A stretch of 64,000 bases of DNA from Trebonia sp963773105. GTDB lineage: Bacteria > Actinomycetota > Actinomycetes > Streptosporangiales > Streptosporangiaceae. Positions 49,055 to 58,330 of this stretch are shown piece by piece. The notes under the pieces were generated by a model, which saw nothing but the letters and a program-made list of their open reading frames with translations, was not told where the DNA came from and did no database searches. Both the position numbers and the translations under genes were made by a program. Within the stretch, counting starts at the first letter, position 1, and the number at the start of each line of letters is the position of its first letter. The DNA lies in NCBI GenBank assembly GCA_963773105.1, contig CAVZAA010000003.1, forward strand, positions 124,001-188,000, read 5' to 3'.

Positions 49055-50626
49055 ATGATGGCACGATGGCCCGTTCTGCCGCTGCCTCAGCTGCCCGGTC
49101 CTGCCGGCGCTACCGGGCCCGGCCCGAACGCAGCGCTGGTGGCTGGCCCGCGGCCGTTCGACCGGCGGGTGATCTTGGTCGGCGGGGTGGTGTTCGCCGT
49201 GCTCATGGCGCTGTCGCCGCGGTACGGGTTCCACCGCGACGAACTGTACTTCCTGGACGACGCGCGGCACCTGCAGGCCAGTTACGTTGATCAGCCGGTG
49301 CTGACGCCGCTGCTGGCGTGGGTATCGCTGAAGCTGTTCGGCGTATCGCTGGCCGGCCTGCGGCTGTGGCCTGCGCTGGCGGCCGGGGCCACGGTTGTGA
49401 TCAGCGGCCTTACGGCGCGCGAGCTCGGCGGGAGCTGCCGTGCGCAGTTGCTGGCCGCGATCGGGACCGGCACCATGCCGGCCCTGCTGGCCATCGGCCA
49501 CATGGCCGGGACGACCCCCTACGATGTGCTGGCCTGGACCGCGCTGGCCCTAGTGGTCGTCCATATCGGCCGGTCCGGCGACTGCCGCTGGTGGCTGGCC
49601 GCCGGGCTGATCCTCGGCCTGGGGCTGGTCAACAAGCACAGCGCCGGCCTGTTCGCCGCGGCCCTGGTCGCCGGCGCCCTGCTCAGCGGCGGCCGGGCGA
49701 TGGTGCTGAACCGGTGGTTCCTGGCCGGCACGGTCATCGCCGTGGCGTTCACCGTTCCCGACCTGTGGTGGCAGGCGCAGCACCAGTGGGCGACGATCGC
49801 GATGACCCAGGCGCTCAACCGTGAGAACGGCGGCCTGGGCAACGTCGGGACCTGGGTGATCGGCCAGGTCATCATGGTCACCCTCGCGCTGGTGTGGGTC
49901 TGGCTGGCCGGGCTGCGCTTCCTGTGGCGGTCGGACCGGCCGCTGTGGCGGGCGCTGGCCTGGGCCTACGGGCTGCTGTTCGTCCTGTTCGCCGTCACTA
50001 CCGGCGCGAAGATCTACTACCTGGCCGGCACCTATCCCTACCTGCTCGCGGCCGGCTTCGTGGCCGTCGACGGGTGGCTCGCGGCCCGGCGCGGCCGGGT
50101 CCGCAACCTGATGCTGGCCACCGCGCTGACCACGGCGGCGGCGCTCCCGATCGTGCTGCCCGTCTTGCCGGCCGCCGACGTCGGCTGGACCTCCACGGTG
50201 AGCGCGCAGAGCGCCGAGTCGATCGGCTGGCCCCAGCTGGTTCAGACCGTGCAGCAAGTCTGGCTGTCCCTGCCCGCTGCCCAGCGCGCGCACGCGGTGA
50301 TCTTCACGGCCAACTACGGCGAGGCCGGCGCGATCAACGAACTAGGCCGGGCAGACGGCCTGCCCACGGCCGTCAGCAAACAGAACACCGACTGGTGGTG
50401 GGGACCGGGCAACCCGGCCGCCACCACGGTGATCGCGGTCGTTCCCGGCGACGCCTCCGGCTACCACGCCTTCCTGGCCCGGTTCTTCACCAGCGTGCAG
50501 CCGGCCGCCACGCTGTCCAACTCGGCCGGGATCCGCAACCAGGAACAGGGCGGCCACATCTACCTGTGCACCGGACCCGAATCCCCCTGGGGCCAGATAT
50601 GGGCGCAGCTGCGCAACTACAGCTGA
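49055..50626 (+). CDS. Polytopic glycosyltransferase of the GT39/ArnT-like family
   Basis: A 523-residue membrane glycosyltransferase that uses a polyprenyl-phosphate sugar outside the cytoplasmic membrane. The catalytic first loop shows YGFHRDELYFLDDARHL with the Asp/Glu pair and VDQPVLTPLLAW. About ten helices follow (for example LLAAIGTGTMPALLAIGHMA, WWLAAGLILGLGLVNKHSAG, VIMVTLALVWVWLAGLRFLW), then a soluble C-terminal domain with VIFTANYGEAGAINELGR. ATG after GGGGAGG; a second ATG follows at once. Confidence 0.88.
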   Translation: MMARWPVLPLPQLPGPAGATGPGPNAALVAGPRPFDRRVILVGGVVFAVLMALSPRYGFHRDELYFLDDARHLQASYVDQPVLTPLLAWVSLKLFGVSLAGLRLWPALAAGATVVISGLTARELGGSCRAQLLAAIGTGTMPALLAIGHMAGTTPYDVLAWTALALVVVHIGRSGDCRWWLAAGLILGLGLVNKHSAGLFAAALVAGALLSGGRAMVLNRWFLAGTVIAVAFTVPDLWWQAQHQWATIAMTQALNRENGGLGNVGTWVIGQVIMVTLALVWVWLAGLRFLWRSDRPLWRALAWAYGLLFVLFAVTTGAKIYYLAGTYPYLLAAGFVAVDGWLAARRGRVRNLMLATALTTAAALPIVLPVLPAADVGWTSTVSAQSAESIGWPQLVQTVQQVWLSLPAAQRAHAVIFTANYGEAGAINELGRADGLPTAVSKQNTDWWWGPGNPAATTVIAVVPGDASGYHAFLARFFTSVQPAATLSNSAGIRNQEQGGHIYLCTGPESPWGQIWAQLRNYS

Positions 50627-50629
50627 CCA

Positions 50630-51038
50630 CAGCTCCTCGAGCTCGGCGCGCTGCGCCGCGGCGTCCAGGCCGTCGGTGCCGCGGTGCAGGTACCCGTGGT
50701 GGCCGATCTCGTGCCCGCCCGCCAGGAATGGCCTCCACGGCGCCAGGATGCTGGTCGGCGGTGTGGCCGGGCACGTAGAACGTGGCGGTGACCTCCAGCT
50801 CGGCCAGCAGCCCGAGGATCCGGCCCAGGCCCCGGGCGGGGCCGAAGCGGCCCTGCAACAGCATGGTCAGCCGACGGGCGTACCCGGGTCCCTCGCTGAG
50901 CCAGGGAGCCTCGCCGTCCACGTCAAACGTCAGGGCCACCGCCACCTCGGCATCGCCGGGCCAGGCGGGAAGCGCGCGGGCGGGTGCTCCATGATTGATC
51001 CAATCGTGCGATGAGCCGCAGCATGACGAGTCTGGCAC
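50630..51038 (-). pseudogene. Polysaccharide deacetylase (NodB-like), frameshifted and truncated
   Basis: From ATG 51038 the frame carries VALTFDVDGEAPWLSEGPGY (NodB motif 1) and LLAELEVTATFYVPGHTADQ. After VEAI, near 50722-50727, the match shifts frame by one extra base and resumes as LAGGHEIGHHGYLHRGTDGL (motif 2) until AAAQRAELEEL. It then runs into the end of the glycosyltransferase gene, and the rest of the NodB domain is lost. Dead remnant of a peptidoglycan- or chitin-type deacetylase. Confidence 0.68.
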
Positions 51039-51477
51039 ACGGCCATGACGGCCACGCCGTCGCAGATGATGCGGATCAGGCCCAAGGCTGGCCGAGTCAA
51101 CCAGGAGTCAGTCGGCACCGGTGCAGGCCGACGACCTGCAGAGCCAGGGCCGCGTCGCGGTCGGCCGGGCAGACCGTCTGATCGGCGTCGGCGAGCGCGT
51201 GGGCATCCCCGATGTCCCGTGCGTGGTCAAGTTGATCGATGTGGTCGTAGGTGCAGCATGCGCCGAGGTGCCCGGCATACATGGGTGTCAGGCATCCGGG
51301 CCCTCGGCTCGCTTACAGAACGGGTTGACGAGCGAGCCGCCCTCAGCGAGCAAGCCGCGAACGCCGCTCCATCGTTGGCCTTCCAAGTATGGGCGAACCT
51401 TCCGAAGAAGGCGGCGAGGGCTTGGGATCTGCGACCGCGTGGGGGATAGCCCGCATCCAGTCCGGCCGGGTCGGCGT
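51039..51477. other. Intergenic region of 439 bases with no supported gene
   Basis: Both strands have short open frames. The best (minus, 51097-51282; 61 codons with CTYDHIDQLDHARDIGDAHA) has plausible composition but no family I recognise and no ribosome site. I see no promoter or repeat worth naming. Confidence 0.45.
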
Positions 51478-52374
51478 TCAGTTCAGGTCGTGTGTGCCGC
51501 TGGGCGTGATGATCTGCGGGTCGGTGCCGTGCACGAGTGCCTGGAACCGGGTCGTGCCCGAGGTCAGGTAGATGGTCCAGCCAGAATTGCCGCCGGGCAG
51601 GGAGCTGGTAAGCACGAAGCGGCTGATGCGGCCGAGGCGCACCTTGCCCTTGGTGGTGATCAGTTCGGTGAGGCGCTGGATCACGCCCGGGACGAGCTGG
51701 GAGAAGCCGATGCCGTTGCGGGGGCCTGCGAAGGCTGCCGGGGATCCCGCCGTCAGCGCCCCGGTGTATGTCGCGGTGACCGCCCGCGCCTGGCCGTTGT
51801 TCCCGGCGATGACCGCTTCGAGCTCGCCGGGGTAGATCGCCAGCTGCACGATCAGGTCCCGGCGGCCGAACCGGGCGGTGAGCTTGCTGAGCACGGGCGC
51901 CAGGTTGCCCGCCAGGAGCAGCGAGCCGGGGCTCGTCGCGGCGAGTGTGACGGCCGGGCTTGGCAGTGGCGCGGTCGTGATGTCGATCGCCGGCGGGTCA
52001 TTGAAGCTGAACGACTCGGTCGCGGTGTCGGGGTCGGTCGACGGGTCGGTGATCGTCGCGGGGGTGGCGTACGACGTGCCGTCGGTGAACACCACGGCGC
52101 ACGTCAGATCGGCGGTGTCGCCGGGCAGGACCTGGTCGACGTGAGGAGTGCAGGACACCGAGCGGACCGAGCGGCTGAACTTCGTGGTGAGCTGGCCCCG
52201 GATGAACCCCTGCAGGTCGCTGTAGGCCGCGGCGCTGGCGTTGGCGTCGTCGATGGCCTTGCGCACGCTGCCGCATCCGGCAGCCAGGCCGATGGCCGGC
52301 GCGAGTGCCATCACCAACACCACGAGAAGACGCCGCGCGGCCGCGCAGTGCCGTATCAACCTCATCTGCCCCAT
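51478..52374 (-). CDS. DUF4333-like secreted lipoprotein
   Basis: A 298-residue lipoprotein. The signal ends in the lipobox IGLAAGC (Cys at about 34). Residues about 50-110 fit the DUF4333 pattern, with SCTPHVDQVLPGDTADLTCA and VVFTDGTSY, where two cysteines may form a disulphide. The second half (about 140-298) has a beta-rich domain ending in FQALVHGTDPQIITPSGTHD, which I do not recognise. Anchored on the outer face of the membrane. Role unknown. Confidence 0.75.
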   Translation of the reverse strand: MGQMRLIRHCAAARRLLVVLVMALAPAIGLAAGCGSVRKAIDDANASAAAYSDLQGFIRGQLTTKFSRSVRSVSCTPHVDQVLPGDTADLTCAVVFTDGTSYATPATITDPSTDPDTATESFSFNDPPAIDITTAPLPSPAVTLAATSPGSLLLAGNLAPVLSKLTARFGRRDLIVQLAIYPGELEAVIAGNNGQARAVTATYTGALTAGSPAAFAGPRNGIGFSQLVPGVIQRLTELITTKGKVRLGRISRFVLTSSLPGGNSGWTIYLTSGTTRFQALVHGTDPQIITPSGTHDLN

Positions 52375-53085
52375 CTGCCTTCCCGCCCGGGCGGTCGCCG
52401 GGTCTCCCCGCCGTGTCGCCAGTTGCCAGTGCGCGCATTGCCGGATCGATCATGACGTCAGCGTCTTGCTCCGCGCTTTCTCCCGACTTATCGCCAGGAG
52501 GATGCAAGCAACGGCGCCGAAGGACGCGACCCGTGACCAGGCCCCGCCACACGCGGGGCACCACATCCGATCCTGGAGCAGATCGCCCGGCCCGAGGTTA
52601 GCCAGCGTCACGACCCGGCCGCCAGGCCGCTGGTGTGGCGGCCAGAATCGGGCAATCCGCGCACGCCCAATGGGGATAGGAGCCGGACCACAAGCCGCAA
52701 ATAATCGGCAGGTCCTCAGCGGGGAATGACGGAGGCCTGCTCCGCGCCCGGGGCGTCGGTCTGTCACGCCCTGCCGCGCGGGAGCGCTCTGAGCGCGTCA
52801 CCGACGCCGGGCGGCTGGCCGCGAAGCCGGCCACTCGCCGTACAGGCCGCGAGAGGCCAAGGGCGCGGCGAAGGTCCCGGGCCCACGGCATCGCGCCAGC
52901 GGAGCGCCACCCGGCTGCTGGAGTCGATCACTCCGCCGTACGCGGTGGCCGCCGTGTGCGTCACCCTCGCCTTGCGGAGCGGGAATCGGGACCGGGCTCG
53001 TCGGCCGTCCCTGGGTTCCTGGTGTCCGCTGGTTACGGGACCTTCGGCTCTTTCCGCGTCGGCCGTCGGTGGCAACCATGACGGT
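52375..53085. other. Long intergenic region (711 bases) with no gene recognised
   Basis: Several open frames exist on both strands, but their proteins are Arg/Pro-rich and lack any family pattern, as expected for random high-GC frames. One minus-strand frame (52450-52767) has a CPACGG motif and a hydrophobic helix but no ribosome site. I see no repeat or hairpin that stands out. Confidence 0.5.
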
Positions 53086-53742
53086 ATGACCTCTCTCGCA
53101 ACCAGCTACGAGTCGCTGCTCAAGGTACGCAAGGGCGCGGTGGACATCGTTGATGTCCCCGAGTTCGGATTTGCGGCGGTGACCGGGACCGGTGAGCCCG
53201 GCGGCGCCGAGTTCACCGAGGCGGTGCAAGCGCTGTACAACGTGAGCTACGGCGCGCACTTCCGGCTCAAGAAGCTCATCGGCGAGGCGCCGCGGGTCAT
53301 GCCGCTGGAAGGGCTGTGGTGGGTGGACGACCCGGCGCAGCAGGACATCGTCGCCGCGGTGGCGCGGGGCGAGGTCACCATGGCCGACAGCGATCGCGGC
53401 AGCTGGCGGTGGCAGGCGCTGATCATGCAGCCGGACCCGATCGACGCGGAGCTGGTCGCCGCCGCCGCGGCGGAAGCGGCCGGCAAGAAGGACCTGCCCG
53501 GTCTGGCCCGCCTGGAATACATCCGGTGGGCGGAGGGCCGGTGCGCTCAGCTGCTGCACATCGGGCCGTACGCCGCCGAAGCGCCGTCGATCGTGGCACT
53601 GCACGAGGCCATCGCGGAAGCAGGCTGCCGGCCCCGCGGCCGCCACCACGAGATCTACCTCGGCGACCCGCGCCGCAGCGCGCCGGAGAAGCTGCGCACG
53701 ATCATCCGGCATCCCGTAGAGCCGGTGTCAGGCCTGGCATGA
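53086..53742 (+). CDS. GyrI-like small-molecule-binding protein
   Basis: A 218-residue protein with a GyrI-like (SOUL/AraC-effector) fold that binds small molecules. The pattern is GAVDIVDVPEFGFAAVTGTG, FTEAVQALYNVSYGAHFRLK, PLEGLWWVDD and, after a spacer, CAQLLHIGPYAAEAPSIVAL then HHEIYLGDPRRSAPEKLRTI. The HIGPY and HHEIYLGDPR blocks are common in stand-alone actinobacterial members. ATG 53086; its stop overlaps the next gene (ATGA). Ligand unknown. Confidence 0.87.
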   Translation: MTSLATSYESLLKVRKGAVDIVDVPEFGFAAVTGTGEPGGAEFTEAVQALYNVSYGAHFRLKKLIGEAPRVMPLEGLWWVDDPAQQDIVAAVARGEVTMADSDRGSWRWQALIMQPDPIDAELVAAAAAEAAGKKDLPGLARLEYIRWAEGRCAQLLHIGPYAAEAPSIVALHEAIAEAGCRPRGRHHEIYLGDPRRSAPEKLRTIIRHPVEPVSGLA

Positions 53743-54320
53743 CCCCGATCACCGGCAAGATCGTCATCGGCGAACTAGCGAACGTAGTCGCCCGGGCGGG
53801 CGGACCACAGGAACGAGCGACGCGGGCAGGGCTCAAGCAGTACCTGGAGTTCTGCCAGCTCGCGGCGGGTCCCGGCGCCGGGGAGCAGCCCGGACCCGCA
53901 CCCACCGCAGCTGCGGATGCGAACGGCATCAAGCCGCCCGGCCAGGGGCCGGCGGGCGCGGCGCTGCTGGCCGCGAGCGTCGCCGGGGTGGCCCTCGCCC
54001 CGCTTGCGCTGCGGCGGCTCGGCCGCGGCGGCAGCCTGCTGGTGGCAGCAGGCTGCGGGGCGCTGTTCGCCCGCGATGCCCAGATGACGCTGACCGGCGC
54101 GCCCACCCGGCTCCGCCCGCTGCCCCGGCTCCTGCTCCGCATCGAGGTACCCGTGTCCGGCAGCGCCGCCGGGGCAGCACTGCTGGCCTGCTGGCAGCAG
54201 CGGCCGGGCGTGGTCTGGGTGGCTGCGGCAGCCGCCGCGGCGACGTTCGCCGTCCACGCTGTTCGCGAGGCCATCTACCTCAGCCCGGGTCACGGCGGCG
54301 AGGAGCCGGTCGCACAGTAG
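53739..54320 (+). CDS. Membrane protein coupled to the GyrI-like gene
   Basis: A 193-residue protein. A polar N-terminus (1-60) is followed by three or four Ala-rich hydrophobic stretches (GAALLAASVAGVALAPLALR, SLLVAAGCGALFARDAQMTL, AAGAALLACWQQRPGVVWVA, AAAAATFAVHAVREAIYL). ATG overlaps the upstream stop, so it is co-translated. No family recognised. Confidence 0.65.
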   Translation: MTPITGKIVIGELANVVARAGGPQERATRAGLKQYLEFCQLAAGPGAGEQPGPAPTAAADANGIKPPGQGPAGAALLAASVAGVALAPLALRRLGRGGSLLVAAGCGALFARDAQMTLTGAPTRLRPLPRLLLRIEVPVSGSAAGAALLACWQQRPGVVWVAAAAAAATFAVHAVREAIYLSPGHGGEEPVAQ

Positions 54321-54496
54321 AGATCGGCGGCATGGGACGGCTGGACGGCCCGCTGGGACCGCTGACCGCAGAGCGTAGTCGACCCGCCGATGGCAGGTCG
54401 CGCCCACCATGCGCTGCGACTGGGTCCGCAAGAACCCCGCTGACATCCGTCCTCTGCGACTGCGTACATATCTGTCGTGGCGGTGATCGCTGGTCT

Positions 54497-55153
54497 TCAT
54501 CGCGGCCGCGGCGCCAGGGCGGCGGGCAGGTGAATCGTGCAGCCTCCCAGGAGGGCAGGAGAGTCGTTGCCGACGTGGCGGAGTTCGACGACGCCGGCGT
54601 TGGGAATCAGGTAGTGGTTGGCGAACTCGCGGAAGCTGCGCATCTGTTCTTGGTCCGGTGCGGTGATGCCGGTCAGCAGCGACCACGCGACGGCTCGCAT
54701 GAACAGTCCGTGGGTGAATACCATGATCGGCCCTGATTCCTGCGTGCTGAGCCGGCTCAGGAAATCTGTGGTGCGGCTGACCAGGCCTGTGAAGGACTCG
54801 GCCCCGCGGCTGGCGGCGTGAGGATCGGCCCGGTCCCAGTACGCCCGGGCGTAGGGCTCCCGTTCCCGGGGGGTGCTGGCGCGCCCGTGCAGGTCCCCGA
54901 GGTAGGTGAACTCGTGGACGGGCCACTGCTGGCACGCGGTGGCGGGGAACCGGCTGATCGTCGGCTGAGCGGTCTGGCGTGCCCGCAGGTAGGGCGATGT
55001 CACGATCAGGGCCGGGACGTCGGCGAGTATCTGCGCGACCTGCTCAGCCTGCCGGTGCCCGGCCGCGGTCAGCGGGGCCGAGCCCGGACCAGCGGAGGGC
55101 AGTCCCGCGTTGGATTCGCTTTCACCATGGCGGATCAGGAACACCCGGATCAC
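54497..55153 (-). CDS. Histidine phosphatase family protein
   Basis: A 218-residue phosphoglycerate mutase-like phosphatase. The catalytic RHG is in VFLIRHGESESNAG near the N-terminus, the second Arg in VTSPYLRARQTAQP, the acid in HEFTYLGDLHGRAS and the second His in IMVFTHGLFMRAVAW. GTG 55153 is chosen because AGGGGAGG precedes it. The catalytic set is complete. Substrate unknown. Confidence 0.88.
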   Translation of the reverse strand: MIRVFLIRHGESESNAGLPSAGPGSAPLTAAGHRQAEQVAQILADVPALIVTSPYLRARQTAQPTISRFPATACQQWPVHEFTYLGDLHGRASTPREREPYARAYWDRADPHAASRGAESFTGLVSRTTDFLSRLSTQESGPIMVFTHGLFMRAVAWSLLTGITAPDQEQMRSFREFANHYLIPNAGVVELRHVGNDSPALLGGCTIHLPAALAPRPR

Positions 55154-55277
55154 CCAGCCTCCCCTTCGCCTGTCCCGCCGTGCAGGTCTGCGGCCGGACC
55201 GTCTGAAGACAAGTGTGCCGCTCCGAGAATGACACCAGTCGATCATGCTTCGTGGTGGCGCCACGGAAGGGACGCTG

Positions 55278-56252
55278 TCAGCGCGGCGCGGGAGGCCAGA
55301 GTTCTGCTAGTTGTGCCGGGCTGATGTTGCCGCCGCTGGCGATGACGGCCACATTCCGGCCGGCGAAGCGCTCGGGGGCGTCCAGCACCGCCGCCAGGGC
55401 GGCCGCGCCGGCCGGCTCCACGAGGTTGCGGGTCTTCTCGATCATCAGCCGCGTCGCCGCCTTCAGCGCGTCCTCGGAGACCAGCACGAAGTCATCCAAC
55501 AGGTCCCGCATAATCTGCTGCGGTAGCTCGAACGCCGTCCTGGTGGCCAGCCCTTCGGCGAACGTGCCGGTGGCGTCCTCGACCAGGGCGCCCGCCCGCC
55601 AGGAGCGGTACGCGGCCGGGGCCGCCTCGGACTGCACGCCGATCACCTGCACCGACGAGCGCACGGCGTTGGCCGCCACGCAGGCCCCAGCCGCCCCGCT
55701 GCCGCCGCCGACCGGGACCACGATCACCTCGGTATCGGGCCGGTCCAGGAGGATCTCCAGCGCGCAGGTGGCCACGCCCGCGATGAGCTCCGGCTCGTTC
55801 CCGGAGTGGACGTACCGGTACCCCCGCGCGGCCGCCTGCTCCTCGCAGTACTCGCGGGCCTCGTCGAAGTCACGGCCGCGGAAGACCACCTCGGCGCCCA
55901 GCGCCCGCATCGACTCGACCTTCACCGGGTTGGCCCGCTCGGGCATGCAGATCACCGCCCGCACGCCGAACAGGTCCGCCGCGTACGCAACCGACTGGCC
56001 GTGATTGCCGGTCGAGGCGGCAATGACGCCCCGCCGCCGCTCGTCCACAGTCAGCTGGCTGACCAGGTTCACCCCGCCGCGGACCTTGAAGGCGCCCACG
56101 GGCTGATGGTTCTCGTGCTTGACCCACGTGCGGGCCCCGGTCACCGCATCCAGCGCGGGATAGCGGTACAGCGGCGTCGGCCGCAGGTAAGGCGCGATGC
56201 GCTGACGCGCAGCCAAGACGTCAGCCAGATCCGGCACACCGAAAGCGGCCAT
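55278..56252 (-). CDS. Threonine/serine dehydratase (PLP-dependent)
   Basis: A 324-residue fold-type II PLP enzyme that deaminates threonine or serine to 2-oxobutanoate or pyruvate. The PLP lysine is in QPVGAFKVRGG, the phosphate-binding Gly loop in VVPVGGGSGAAGA, and STGNHGQSVAYAADLFGVRA is the substrate loop. It lacks the ACT-type regulatory domain, so it is the short catabolic form. ATG start. The neighbours offer no pathway. Confidence 0.9.
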   Translation of the reverse strand: MAAFGVPDLADVLAARQRIAPYLRPTPLYRYPALDAVTGARTWVKHENHQPVGAFKVRGGVNLVSQLTVDERRRGVIAASTGNHGQSVAYAADLFGVRAVICMPERANPVKVESMRALGAEVVFRGRDFDEAREYCEEQAAARGYRYVHSGNEPELIAGVATCALEILLDRPDTEVIVVPVGGGSGAAGACVAANAVRSSVQVIGVQSEAAPAAYRSWRAGALVEDATGTFAEGLATRTAFELPQQIMRDLLDDFVLVSEDALKAATRLMIEKTRNLVEPAGAAALAAVLDAPERFAGRNVAVIASGGNISPAQLAELWPPAPR

Positions 56253-56287
56253 GCCACGTGTCTACCACGAGCCGTGCATGCCGGCTA

Positions 56288-56878
56288 TCAAGCTGGCGGG
56301 TCGGCGGGGATGCCGGCTGCTCGGCGGAATAGCTGCTGGGCTGCGCGGACGAGCCGGGCGTCGGCTGGCGCAGCGTCGCCGTGGAAGTCCTGGTCAAAGC
56401 CGTGGGTGCTCGCCCAGCACAAGACGGCCGTCGCCTCGGGATCCTCGACGTCGAACGCGCCCGCTGCCTTGCCGCTGGCGAAGAGGTCGCTGATGGCGTT
56501 CAGGACAAGCCCATGGGTGGCCCGGTGGCTGTCGGACACGCGGCCGCCGGTGCGAAACAGGACCTCGTGCAGGTCGTCGTGCTCCTGGTAGCTATCGAAG
56601 ATCGCCCTGACGCACGCGTCGAGCTTTGCGGGCCAGTCCGCGACTGGGTCGGTGGCGGTGCGGATACGGTCGGCGAGCTCGCTGGAGAACTGGACGTGCA
56701 GCGCGGCCAGCAGGTCGTCCTTGGAGCGGAAGTACAGGTAGAACAGCCCCTTGGAGACCCCGGCGCGGCTGGTGATGTCGTCGAGCGAAGTGCCCGCCAC
56801 GCCTTGGGCGAAGAAAAGTTCCCTGCCCGCTTCAAGCAGGTCGGCGCGCCGCTGTTCGGCGGGCTTGGTTCGGGCCAT
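56288..56878 (-). CDS. TetR-family regulator of the divergent MFS pump
   Basis: A 196-residue repressor. HTH: QRRADLLEAGRELFFAQGVA, then TSLDDITSRAGVSKGLFYLY and FRSKDDLLAAL, the usual SKGxFYxYF turn. ATG 56878 with GGAG seven bases upstream is preferred over the upstream TTG (56905). It is divergent from the MFS gene and has matching operators in the 100 bases between. Confidence 0.9.
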   Translation of the reverse strand: MARTKPAEQRRADLLEAGRELFFAQGVAGTSLDDITSRAGVSKGLFYLYFRSKDDLLAALHVQFSSELADRIRTATDPVADWPAKLDACVRAIFDSYQEHDDLHEVLFRTGGRVSDSHRATHGLVLNAISDLFASGKAAGAFDVEDPEATAVLCWASTHGFDQDFHGDAAPADARLVRAAQQLFRRAAGIPADPPA

Positions 56879-56923
56879 GCAGGCGCTCCATCGTTGAGCT
56901 GACAATACCGCGATCCTACTGGG

Positions 56924-56971
56924 TGACCGTCAGTCATTCGATTGACTGACGGTCAGTCATTAGGCTAGCCT
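56924..56971 (+). promoter_or_regulatory. MFS promoter with two TetR operators
   Basis: TTGACT (56942-56947) and TAGCCT (56966-56971) are 18 bases apart and end 7 bases before the GTG at 56979. TGACTGACGGTCAGTCA (56943-56959) is a perfect palindrome around one base and covers the -35 box. A second, partly degenerate copy (TGACCGTCAGTCA, 56924-56936) lies just upstream. Binding by the divergent TetR would block the pump and its own gene. Confidence 0.8.
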
Positions 56972-56978
56972 GCCTGTT

Positions 56979-58277
56979 GTGAACCGAATTGCCCGGCTCG
57001 GGCGGCATCTTGTCCTGGACGTGTCGCCGCTGCGTAGATCCCGCGATCTGCGCTGCCTAGTTGCCGGCCAGCTGCTGTCCACGGTTGGCGGCTCGCTCAC
57101 CACCGTAGCGGTGCCTTTCCAGGTGTACCTATTGACCCGCTCGTCGCTCGATGTCGGGCTGGTCTCGCTCGCGACGGTGCTTCCGCTGATCGCCGGGGCC
57201 TTGCTTGGCGGCTCGCTGGCCGACGCCGTCGACCGCCGCAAGATACTGCTTGGCGCCCAGTTGCTGACGCTCCTGTGCAGCGCCGGGCTGGCGGTCAACG
57301 CCGACACCGGACCCGCCTTGTGGCCGCTGTTCGCGCTGCCGGCCATGGCGGGCGGATTCGCGACGGGAGCCGAGTCGGGGCTGTCAGCCATCCTGCCGAA
57401 CCTGGTCCGCCGGTCCGAGGTGGCCGCCGTCAACGCCATGTTCCAGGCGTTGTTCCAGATCGGCCAGGTCGCAGGCCCGGCCGTGGCCGGACTGCTGCTC
57501 GCCGGGGCAGGCATCCGGTTCGTCTACTGGTTGGACGTGGCGACCATGGCGGCAGCCATGGTAGCGACCTTCCTGATGGGCCCGCAGGTCCCGCTGGTCC
57601 AGCAGGTCCCGCAGGCGGGCGCCCACCAGCGGCCCGGCCTGCGCTCCATCGTGGCCGGCTTCAGCTACCTGCGCGGCCGTCCGGTCATCCAGGGTGCTTA
57701 CCTGATCGACATCAACGCCACGGTGTTCGGCATGCCGCGTGCCGTGTTCCCCGCGCTGGCACTCACGGTGTTCGGCGGCGGGGCCCGCACGCTCGGGTTT
57801 CTTTACGCCGCGCCCGGGGCCGGGGCCCTGCTCGGCGCGGTCACCGCCGGTTGGATCCCCCGGATCCAGCGGCAGGGGCGTGCGGTCATCATCGCCGTGA
57901 TCGTGTGGGGCGCGGCGATCACCTGCTTCGGCCTGGTGCGCTGGCTGCCCGGTGCACTCGCGCTGCTGGCCGTGGCCGGCTGCGCCGACGTCATCTCGGC
58001 GGTGTTCCGCGGCACGATCATCCAGCTCGGCGTGCCCGACGAGCTCCGCGGCCGGATGATGGGCATGCAGATGGCCGCCGTCGTCGGCGCGCCGCGGATC
58101 GGGGACGCGGAGTCGGGCGCGGTAGCGGCCGCGTTCACCCCTCTCACCTCGGTGGTCTCCGGCGGCCTGGCCTGCATCGCCGGCGCGCTGATCCTGGCCC
58201 GCCTGCTCCCGGCGTTCCGCCGCCAGACGGCACCCGACACCCACCCAGACCCCGCCCCGGCGGCAGCAAGGGCGTGA
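56979..58277 (+). CDS. Major facilitator superfamily efflux transporter (enterobactin-exporter-like)
   Basis: A 432-residue, 12-helix drug or siderophore exporter of the EntS-like MFS group. Typical features: DLRCLVAGQLLSTVGGSLTT, VPFQVYLLTRSSLDVGLVSL, AGALLGGSLADAVDRRKILL, PNLVRRSEVAAVNAMFQALF and GVPDELRGRMMGMQMA-like GVPDELRGRMMG. GTG start, leaderless, under two TetR operators. The exported compound is unknown. Confidence 0.9.
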   Translation: MNRIARLGRHLVLDVSPLRRSRDLRCLVAGQLLSTVGGSLTTVAVPFQVYLLTRSSLDVGLVSLATVLPLIAGALLGGSLADAVDRRKILLGAQLLTLLCSAGLAVNADTGPALWPLFALPAMAGGFATGAESGLSAILPNLVRRSEVAAVNAMFQALFQIGQVAGPAVAGLLLAGAGIRFVYWLDVATMAAAMVATFLMGPQVPLVQQVPQAGAHQRPGLRSIVAGFSYLRGRPVIQGAYLIDINATVFGMPRAVFPALALTVFGGGARTLGFLYAAPGAGALLGAVTAGWIPRIQRQGRAVIIAVIVWGAAITCFGLVRWLPGALALLAVAGCADVISAVFRGTIIQLGVPDELRGRMMGMQMAAVVGAPRIGDAESGAVAAAFTPLTSVVSGGLACIAGALILARLLPAFRRQTAPDTHPDPAPAAARA

Positions 58278-58330
58278 ACGGAAACGCCTCGAGCCGTCAA
58301 CTGCGGAACGAGGTGCCTCCTGACCGGTGA

